Position numbers and translations under genes: made by a program. The notes under the pieces are model-generated. The model saw only the letters and a program-made list of their open reading frames with translations. It was not told the origin of the DNA and made no database searches. Below, in pieces: positions 56,878-64,000 of a stretch of 64,000 nucleotides of DNA. Location: assembly GCA_009823505.1 (NCBI GenBank), contig VZQC01000392.1, positions 2,264,292-2,328,291 on the forward strand, read 5' to 3'. Numbering within the stretch: position 1 is the stretch's first letter; each line of letters starts with the position of its first letter. Source of the stretch: Rhizomys pruinosus (taxonomy: Eukaryota > Chordata > Mammalia > Rodentia > Spalacidae).

Positions 56878-57118
56878 TTTTATTTTTATTTATTTATTTT
56901 CTATGTGTATGAATGTACTGTCTGCATGCAGGCTTGTGCACCTGTGTCGTGCAATGCCGCAGAGGTCAGAAGAGGGTGTTGGATTCCCCTGGAACTGGAG
57001 TTCTCCTGGAATTGGAGTTTCAGACAGTTCTCAGCCTCCATGTAGGTGCTGGGGATCAAACCCAGGTCCTCTGCAAGAGCAGTCAGCGCTCTTAACCACT
57101 AGGCTATCTCTCCAGCCC
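56878..57118 (-). mobile_element. B3-like SINE with 18-bp TSD, long form
   Basis: Complete inverted copy bounded by ctgaatgtgttttttatt (56860-56877 and 57119-57136), an 18-bp perfect duplication. Duplicated central block present. Confidence 0.95.
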
Positions 57119-57354
57119 CTGAATGTGTTTTTTATTATGCTCAACCATATTCCATTGATTTCCTCTTCTGATGAGGGGGAAAAACCCAAATATTTTGAGC
57201 AAGTAACTCTGCTGAGACCCAACTTAAGAATGCCACCTTAAGAAGCCTATATAGCCTCTCCTCAACATTATGGTCAAGGTATGTCCTCCTGGAAGCAACC
57301 AGGGCACACAATGCAGAGAAAACCTCAGAAGAAAGCCATGGAACCAGTCTACCT

Positions 57355-57770
57355 AACAGAAATGGAATAGCATGCCCAGAGATATTGCACTACTGTTCAA
57401 AGTAGCATCATCTATAGTAGTCACAGAGTGGAAACAAGTCCATCTCTGGTGAGGGATAACCAGGATGTGCTACATCAATGCAAGGAAGAAGCAGACTTCT
57501 GCAAGCCTACAGTGTGGGTGAACCTTAGAAGCATGTGAGTGAACTATGCTGTCTTCTGAAGTCTACTCAGGACCCAACTCCATTCTGATCAAAGGCCAGC
57601 ACAAGGGAATCTAGGGACATGCTGCAGATGGCCCATGGGGTGAAATGAGAATAACTGAAGACATTCCGGGCAATGGGAAGGCGCAAAACTGGATGGTAAT
57701 GTTATAGCCACAACCCAGACCTCAAGAAAATTGGCAAATTGTGTACTCGTGGGGCATGATGGGGTTTCAT
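57355..57770 (+). mobile_element. Ancient L1 3' end remnant
   Basis: cacagagtggaaacaagtcc, then gtgggtgaaccttagaagca corresponds to the end of ORF2 and the 3'UTR of old mammalian L1. gatggtaatgttatagccac and aaattgtgtactcg follow in the expected order. Confidence 0.55.
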
Positions 57771-60700
57771 GGTTACTAGTCAGGACAAAAACAACCAGAA
57801 CCTCCTAAGTCCCTGTCCACCTTTTATTTTTGCCCCATCTTCCCAGAGCACCCCGAAAAGATGAACCTTCCAATGTAATTTGATTCTACTTGCAATTTGC
57901 ATTGCTTACTTCAGCAGTCAATAAGATCAGGAAAATATCCAGATCAATTCCTGGATAGAAGTGAGGAGGCGCCAGGCTGGCCTTATGTCCACACAGTGCT
58001 ACCCTGTCCTGGTTTCACACACTGTCAGCAGTGTCCTGTGAATCCCAGAACTCAGAATCACTGCTGAGATAGGGGAAAACTTCCCTTCTGTTCCAATCAA
58101 AGCTTTTGGGGATAAACAGACCTAAACCTACCACACACACAACCCTTCAGGCCCATCCCTCGTGAGCCAGCAGGTGATCACCACATGAAGAACAGCAGAG
58201 AAGCAGAATGGGAACTTCATGCTTGGCCTGCACATAAGACACACATTTGGGAGTGCCTGGCAGGTTACACAGCACCAGCTTTCTCTATGGAAATATAATC
58301 ACTGTCCTTACACAGTTTCACTAGAGGGATGAAATTAAGGAACAGAAAGATTTGCTGTGAAATGATCAAATACGTCACTCATTCATCTATATGTGGGCGA
58401 TAATCATCTATTACATCGTACCAAGAAATAGAGTAGAATTGCTAGAGTAGAAGTCAATGCCTCTGCTCCTGGTAGCACTACAGCACAAGTGCCAAAGGCA
58501 GCTGGTTAGCAGACTCAGACAGAGGTTTTCCTCGGAGTACTTCCAAAAGCCAGCTGAAATGTTATGCAAGCCAGTTTCTTCACAGGGCTTTGGCAATGGT
58601 GAAATCGAGGCTGAACTCTATGATCCCAATCTTTGTGGCTCTGAAACCCTATGATTCATTCCTCTGAATTCCATGTCTTGTGGAACAAAGATACTCAGCC
58701 TAAGCAATTTTTATCTGGAGCTGTTACTCACCTTTCACTGATTGTGCCGCCACCTTCTTAGAACTGAGAATTTCAACGATAACAAAAATTATTGCATGAG
58801 ACTCTGCAAAAGTTTAGTTTTTTTAATGAAAATAAATTTTCAGTGTATTATGAAAGGAAAGATAATCCCTGGAGTATTCCACAAAGGAACACAATGTTAC
58901 AATAAAAGCAAAGAATAAACTCAAATGCAAAGTATTAAATTCAGTTCCAGAATAAGAGTTTTGCTGTATTATTATTTTGCGTAGATATATCCCTGGAAAG
59001 AAATCAATCTAAACTCATTGAGAGTAACAAACATATATCTGATGTGATTAATTTTCCTCCTATATGGAAGAGTGTACACATAAACAGTCAAGTCACTGCA
59101 CCTTGAACTGTGGCCCAAGCACATGAATATAGACATGCTTCAGCCTATATATTCAGTCCCAGGACATGTATAGGTTAACACCAAGAATTTTCTCCCATGC
59201 TTGTGTGAGGTATGGGAGGCAGGGTTTCTGGTCTGGGGCCCACCCAGGTAATGAGTACCCTTCCCTGAAGCAGCAGACAGAATCACACCTGCTCTCATGC
59301 TGACAGGTCATATACAGGTGATGGGCCCTGTCAATCTGACATCCCCACATAAAACCCCACCTGAAGAAAGAAAAACATGAGGAAACAGGTGCCTGGTACA
59401 AGGGAAGATGCTGAGACAGAAAGCCTAGGAGACATTGGCTAGCAGGGCTATGAGGACAGCCTCCCTAACATCCTTAAATAAATTCCTTTTTTCAAAAGAA
59501 CCAACTCACCTAAAGTAGGTTAGCCATTGTGAGATTGGTCTGCTTGGGTTATACTGTTTAACCAAAAATAAAAAACAACAATAACAACAATAGCAAATCA
59601 TGTTTATGCACACTGCCCATAAGCAAAGGTCCAGGAACCTGTATGACTTTAAGGCTTGTTTTCAGGCTCAATTGGTACATGTATCAATGGCTCCTATTTC
59701 TAACTTTATAATGTTAGAAGAGTGGGTAATTAAATCTTAATTATCTTTATCAATCATGATGAACTCCAAACTCACAGAGCCACTAAGTTCAGGAAAATGG
59801 ACAGCCTAGTTTCTTTGCACCAAAGAGTACAGAAAGCTATTTCCTCATAGAGCCAGTCTCTTCCTTTATCTCCTTCGATCCTGCCCCAAACCTGCTCAAC
59901 TACTCAAACCCCTCTTCCAATGCTGTACCTCTCTCAACAATCACTGACCTAAGAGGCATCTCTCTTGACACTACTGTGTCAAGTGCTAGTCCTGAGTGGA
60001 CTGTGACAGCCAGGACATGAGTGCACATATGTACCATCACGTAGGCTTGCACAAGGGATTCTACAATCAGTATTTGCTGAACAGCCAAAAGAACAGTGCT
60101 CAAACTCGCAGAAAGTGCTCTCTGCCTCCTACCTACCACAGCCCCTAGAATGCAACAACCTTAGGAGCCACCACTGCATCAGCCTCATTTCACAGTCAAG
60201 GATCTTGAGGCAGATTTAGAACTAGGCTGGGAATAGTTCCCCAAATCCCCATCAGGCATAAGCTGCACTTTCTCCAGTTTTCATTCTTGTAAGCCTCCAC
60301 AATTGAATCAAATGCATTTTCCATTCTATTTGGCTTTTTTTTTTTTAACCTCCCAGAACACCCAACTTAGATGCTGTTATCACTTAAGGGAACGCATTTC
60401 AACCACACGGCAACCAAAAGAGGCAGAAATGATGTTGTCAAAGCACAACTAATTTTTTCAGGATGTATGCTCCCTATTTTCAACAGATTAATTTACTATA
60501 TTGTACTTTGTGATTTTATAACAATTTCAAGTGTTTTGTAAATGTTTCTATTCTACAAAGAAAAGCAAGAAGTCTGGAGATAACACAGACATATGGGGCA
60601 TAAATATATGACTGATTCAGTAAGTACAGTAGGATGTGGGGGGCAGCGTGTAAGGCAGAAAAGCATACATTCGCAGAGGCAGACAACCTCCTCAACTTGG

Positions 60701-60990
60701 GCTTTATCACTTACCACCTACAGAAAAACCAAGAAAAAGTCACTCCATTCAGCAAGGATTTATGAGTACCTGCCATCTCCCAGGCATTGTTCTATCCCTC
60801 AAGACTGTCAAAGCAACCGCCCTGCCTGTTCCTACCAATCAGGTAGTCGTAAGTAGAGGAAAGGAATATGGAGTGGGTATTCAGATGGTAAACGTAATCA
60901 GAAGGGGTGACAGGCATATGTACATGAAGGTGTGCAGAACCAAGTGAGGGCTGGCTACAGTAAACAACCTGAAGCTGAGGCCACATAAGC
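57771..60990. other. Unannotated sequence
   Basis: About 3.2 kb without recognisable young repeats, one of the longer such stretches. Small open frames (for example 58457-58654) have no motif or splice support. Could be intronic or intergenic. Confidence 0.45.
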
Positions 60991-61517
60991 GGTGACAGGA
61001 AGCAGAAGACTGCTGGGAGCACCTGAGATAGAACAGGAGCCGTGACAGGGGGCAGGAGAAGACTGCTGGGAGCACCTGAGACAGAACAGGAGCCATGACA
61101 GGGGAGCAGGAGAAGGCTGCTGGGAGCACCTGAGATAGAACAGGAGCCATGACAGGGGGCAGGAGAAGACTGCTGGGAGCACCTGAGATAGAACAGGAGC
61201 CATGACAGGGGGGCAGGAGAAGACTGCTGGGAGCACCTAAGACAGAACAGGAGCCGTGACAGGGGGCAGGAGAAGACTGCTGGGAGCACCTGAGATAGAA
61301 CAGGAGCCGTGACAGGGGGCAGGAGAAGGCTGCTGGGAGCACCTGAGATAGAACAGGAGCCGTGACAGGGGGCAGGAGAAGACTGCTGGGAGCACCTGTG
61401 ACAGAACAGGAGCCATGACAGGGGGCAGGAGAAGGCTGCTGGGAGCACCTGTGACAGAACAGGAGCCATGACAGGGGGCAGGAGAAGGCTGCTGGGAGCA
61501 CCTGAGATAGAACAGGT
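60991..61517 (+). repeat. 53-bp minisatellite, about 10 copies
   Basis: The marker tgctgggagcacct recurs at 61011, 61064, 61118, 61171, 61225, 61278, 61331, 61384, 61437 and 61490, a period of 53 (twice 54) bp. Units differ at a few sites (gagatag/gagacag/gtgacag; ccgtgac/ccatgac). Each full unit contains GGGCAGGAGA, close to the minisatellite core GGGCAGGANG. Because 53 is not a multiple of three, each reading frame passes through all phases, producing long minus-strand open frames (up to 248 codons) that are probably not genes. Confidence 0.97.
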
Positions 61518-62074
61518 TTCAAGCAGGAAGTGTGACATGATGTGTCTTGTATTAATTCAGACCTGGTTGCTAGTCAAGAACAGACTGAAGGGGACACATT
61601 CCAGCAGATGGCTGTCAGGGAGCCCTAAGAGGTTTCTCAGCAGTGAAAAGGGATGATGGCATCACATCTAACAGCATCCTCCAAAGAGCAGCATGAGGAA
61701 TGAATGAGATTAAAGTTATTACTTAATCATACCTGACCACAATAAGAACTTAATAATTCTTATTTAATTACTATCTGGATAACACAAGAAGTCACTGACC
61801 CACTAGCATTAGTTTCCTATTGGTCTGAAAAATCAGAAGCCATGAGACCTCCTATAAGGGTCCACTGTGAGAAGTAACTGACCTTGGTTCAAGGATCTCT
61901 TTCCTGAGAGGCAGCAACTGATTTAAAAACTGTGGTTTATAGACAACATATGATGTATTTCAAAGACTAAGTATAAAGAAATATTTTCACATAATATACC
62001 AGTGAGTAATCTGGTCTACTATTGAAGACTTACACTCTTGTTCTTGGTCCTTAGAATCTTCATTACTCAGAGTT
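61518..62074. other. Unannotated sequence
   Basis: No feature recognised. Confidence 0.45.
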
Positions 62075-62087
62075 GCAAGAGTTTCTT

Positions 62088-62222
62088 CTTTTTTTTTGAG
62101 ACAGGATCTCCCTGTAGCCCCAGCTGGCCTAGAACTCACTCTATAGACCAGGCTGGCCTTGAACTCACAGAGATCTGCCTGCCTCTGCCTCCCGGGTGCA
62201 GGCATGCACCACCATGCCCTGC
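62088..62222 (-). mobile_element. B1 SINE with 13-bp TSD
   Basis: Inverted B1 bounded by gcaagagtttctt (62075-62087) and gcaagagcttctt (62223-62235). Shows gagacaggatctccctgtag, then gccttgaactcacagagatc. The usual cccaagtgctggg portion is partly lost near the head. Confidence 0.92.
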
Positions 62223-62249
62223 GCAAGAGCTTCTTAACTCCAATCCAGT

Positions 62250-62328
<79 letters not shown>

Positions 62329-62350
62329 TACACACACACACAAACACACA
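62250..62350 (+). repeat. (CT)n(CA)n compound microsatellite
   Basis: About 27 CT units with one TT interruption, then about 20 CA units. Polypyrimidine/polypurine followed by a Z-prone tract. Confidence 0.97.
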
Positions 62351-62538
62351 CTATGTTTATTCACAATTCCTGGTCCCCTCCCCAATGCAGGCCACAGAAA
62401 TTAGAGTTTCTCTTTTTCAAGCCAAGTCACAGAAACTGCACTCTCCCCAACCTTTCCCTGACCTATACATACCAAGTCTGACAGTAGATGAGACCCATTT
62501 CAAAGAGTAGAAGGAATCCTATACTAAGAAGCCAAGAA

Positions 62539-62705
62539 ATGGGCCAGCAAGACAGCTCAGCAAGTTCAAAGTATTTGCTACTTAGGTCTGATAACCTGGG
62601 ATCAATCCTCAGAGCCCATGGTTAAAGGAGAAAACCAACTCCCAAAAGTTGTCCTGATCTCCACATTTCAGTGGCACTCAGACATCCACACCCACACACA
62701 CTCAC
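62539..62705 (+). mobile_element. RSINE1/B4-type SINE
   Basis: gggccagcaagacagctcag head, ctcccaaaagttgtcctgat and gatctccacatttcagtggc body, ending in CA repeats. Diverged. Confidence 0.6.
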
Positions 62706-62789
62706 AATAATAATAATAATAAGAAGAAGAAGAAGAAGAGGAGGAGGAGGAGGAGGAGGAGGAGGAGGAGGAGGAGGAGATGATGATGA
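62706..62789 (+). repeat. (AAT)(AGA)(GGA)(GAT) trinucleotide tract
   Basis: Successive AAT, AGA, GGA (about 12 units) and GAT repeats, a stepwise-mutated SINE tail. Confidence 0.95.
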
Positions 62790-62898
62790 AAGAATTTTAA
62801 ATGTAAAACACAGGGAGAAATGAGTCCCCACCCCTGAGAAGCTATTGATAGTTGGTGGCTTCTGGGAGAGAAAGGCAGCATTTTGTATTTATGGATTT

Positions 62899-63050
62899 TT
62901 TTTTTTTTTGAGACAGGTCACACTAAGTAGCCCAGGTTGGCCTAAAACTCCTTATGTAAACCAGGCTGACCTTGAACTCACAGAGGCCCACAAACCTCTG
63001 CTTCTTGAGTGCTGGGATTAAAGGTGTACAACACCACACCCTGCTCAAGG
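62899..63050 (-). mobile_element. B1 SINE
   Basis: Inverted B1: T-tract, tgagacaggtcacactaagt, gaccttgaactcacagaggc, gtgctgggattaaaggtgta. Confidence 0.88.
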
Positions 63051-63064
63051 CAGGGGTTTTTTAA

Positions 63065-63245
63065 TGGTCCTCTGATAGGTTGACCGAGTTCCAATGGATG
63101 GCCACCAAAAAAGAACATGAAGTTGGGAGGGATGAGGATGTGGGGGGTGAATCCGGAAAGATCGGGGGGGGGGGTAGTAGGGATGAAAATGATCAAAATA
63201 TATTGTATGAAATGCTCAAAGAATTAATAAAGGAATTTAAAAAAA
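63065..63245 (+). mobile_element. Old L1 (Lx-like) 3' terminus
   Basis: gatgaggatgtggggggtga, a run of about 10 G, then gatcaaaatatattgtatga and aagaattaataaagg: the typical 3' end of older rodent L1 elements. Strongly 5'-truncated. Confidence 0.72.
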
Positions 63246-63251
63246 ATAGAG

Positions 63252-63490
63252 GGGACCTGGAATGATGGCTCAGCAGTTAAGAGCACTGACTGCTCTTGCA
63301 GAGGACCTGGATAGGATTTCCAGCACCCAAATGGCAGTTAATGACCATTAACCAACCATAAGTATAGTTCCAGGGGCTCCAACATTCTTCTGACCTTTGA
63401 GTGACTGCATGACATGGGTGCACTTACACACATACAAGCAGTACACTCATACACATAAAATATTAAAAAATAAAATAAAATAAAATAGGG
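63252..63490 (+). mobile_element. B3-like SINE, diverged
   Basis: gcagttaagagcactgactg and cttgcagaggacctgga in the head, body atagttccaggggctc, tail ataaaataaaataaaatagg. Older copy. Confidence 0.8.
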
Positions 63491-64000
63491 AAGAAAAAAA
63501 AACAAAAAACAAAAAGGAAACCAAGAAGGCCGAATATACAGGCCTTGCTGAGCTCCCACACAGGCCACCAGAGTCACACTATGCAGTGAACAGGCACTGG
63601 GGAAAGGGGGTGGTGGCTCCCAGGAAGGGAACAGGAACTGGTCCACATGAAGCTCCTGCACGCAGGACCCTTCCAGTCCCTGTCCTGGGAAGCTCTTCCC
63701 AGGCTGCTTGTTGGTATGCTTCAAATTTCCCTTTATAAGAAACTGTAAGTGTGAATAAAGTGTCTCCCTGAGTTCTGGGAGCTACTCTGAGGATGGTGAG
63801 AACCCTGGCTCACGGCTGCAGGAGTTCCAGAGGCCCAGACTAGACTGGGCCTAAAGTGAAGGCTATCTTGAGGACAGAGCCTCAGTCTGTGAGACCTGTT
63901 ATGCCCCAGGTAGACAGTGTCAGTACCGAACTGGATAAGAGGACACTGTTGGTATCGGCTGCAGAGCTGACTGCTATGTACAAAGAAAAATCCTGCTGAC
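63491..64000. other. Unannotated, possible LTR-like fragment
   Basis: 63690-63790 contains cctttataagaaactgtaag, a gtgaataaagtg polyadenylation-type motif and tccctgagttctgggagct, reminiscent of the 3' part of some mammalian ERVL/MaLR-type LTRs. No second LTR or internal region is seen, so the call is weak. The rest is unrecognised. Confidence 0.3.

Noticed and set aside
60991..61517. CRISPR-like regular repeat array
   Set aside because: Units are contiguous 53-bp tandem repeats without unique spacers, and the DNA is mammalian.
60792..61538. 248-, 213- and 93-codon minus-strand ORFs with repeated SQQSSPAPCHGSC motif
   Set aside because: The 53-bp tandem repeat cycles through all frames, so every frame reads the same three peptides. 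No coding evidence.

Overview
This is mammalian nuclear DNA from a rodent, most likely a muroid. The evidence is the repeat content: B1 (7SL-derived) SINEs, many tRNA-derived SINEs of the B2 superfamily resembling mouse B3, B4/ID_B1/RSINE1-type composite SINEs, rodent L1/Lx LINEs and URR1-like short DNA-transposon repeats. The youngest SINEs are B3-like and CpG-rich rather than mouse-type B2, and the young L1 does not look like a monomer-driven mouse L1. I therefore favour a non-murine muroid, but the sequence alone does not settle the species. No complete cellular protein-coding gene, rRNA, tRNA or CRISPR array can be supported. Two weak candidate exons lie on the minus strand (about 17.7-18.0 kb and 23.0-23.1 kb), and one 229-codon ORF of unknown origin lies at 37.8-38.5 kb.

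Layout: 1.2-5.6 kb is an internally deleted minus-strand L1 carrying B3 insertions. 5.6-10.9 kb is mostly unrecognised sequence with SINEs and a short L1 end. 10.9-14.1 kb is a 5'-inverted L1. 14.1-16.2 kb holds URR1-like elements, one cleanly inserted in a B1. 16.2-24.1 kb is largely unique, with a 440-bp TG-rich microsatellite at 19.0-19.4 kb. 24.1-28.1 kb is a dense nest of SINEs and URR1-like elements. 28.2-31 kb has an old L1 3'UTR and a 240-bp segment present twice. 32.4-34.5 kb has a second 5'-inverted L1 and an error-rich L1 stretch that runs into an assembly gap (34,764-35,487). 36-44 kb is mixed unique sequence, SINEs and L1 ends.

The most notable locus is 44.8-52.3 kb. A full-length minus-strand L1 there has both ORFs open: ORF1 of 375 aa from the favoured start, and ORF2 of 1,277 aa with endonuclease, reverse transcriptase and Cys-rich motifs. 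It sits inside a B3 SINE, which itself sits inside an older L1. The insertion also carries about 640 bp of foreign old-L1/URR1 sequence downstream of the L1, ending in a poly(A) tract and bounded by matching 14-bp target-site duplications. This is the signature of an L1 3' transduction. The old L1 flank also contains a perfect 25-bp-arm palindrome.

52.3-64 kb holds B1 copies, ancient L1 remnants, a GGAAA-rich tract, a 10-copy 53-bp minisatellite (61.0-61.5 kb) with a GGGCAGGA core-like motif, and CT/CA and GAA/GGA microsatellites. There is no operon-like gene organisation. Most of the readable biology is retrotransposition history.
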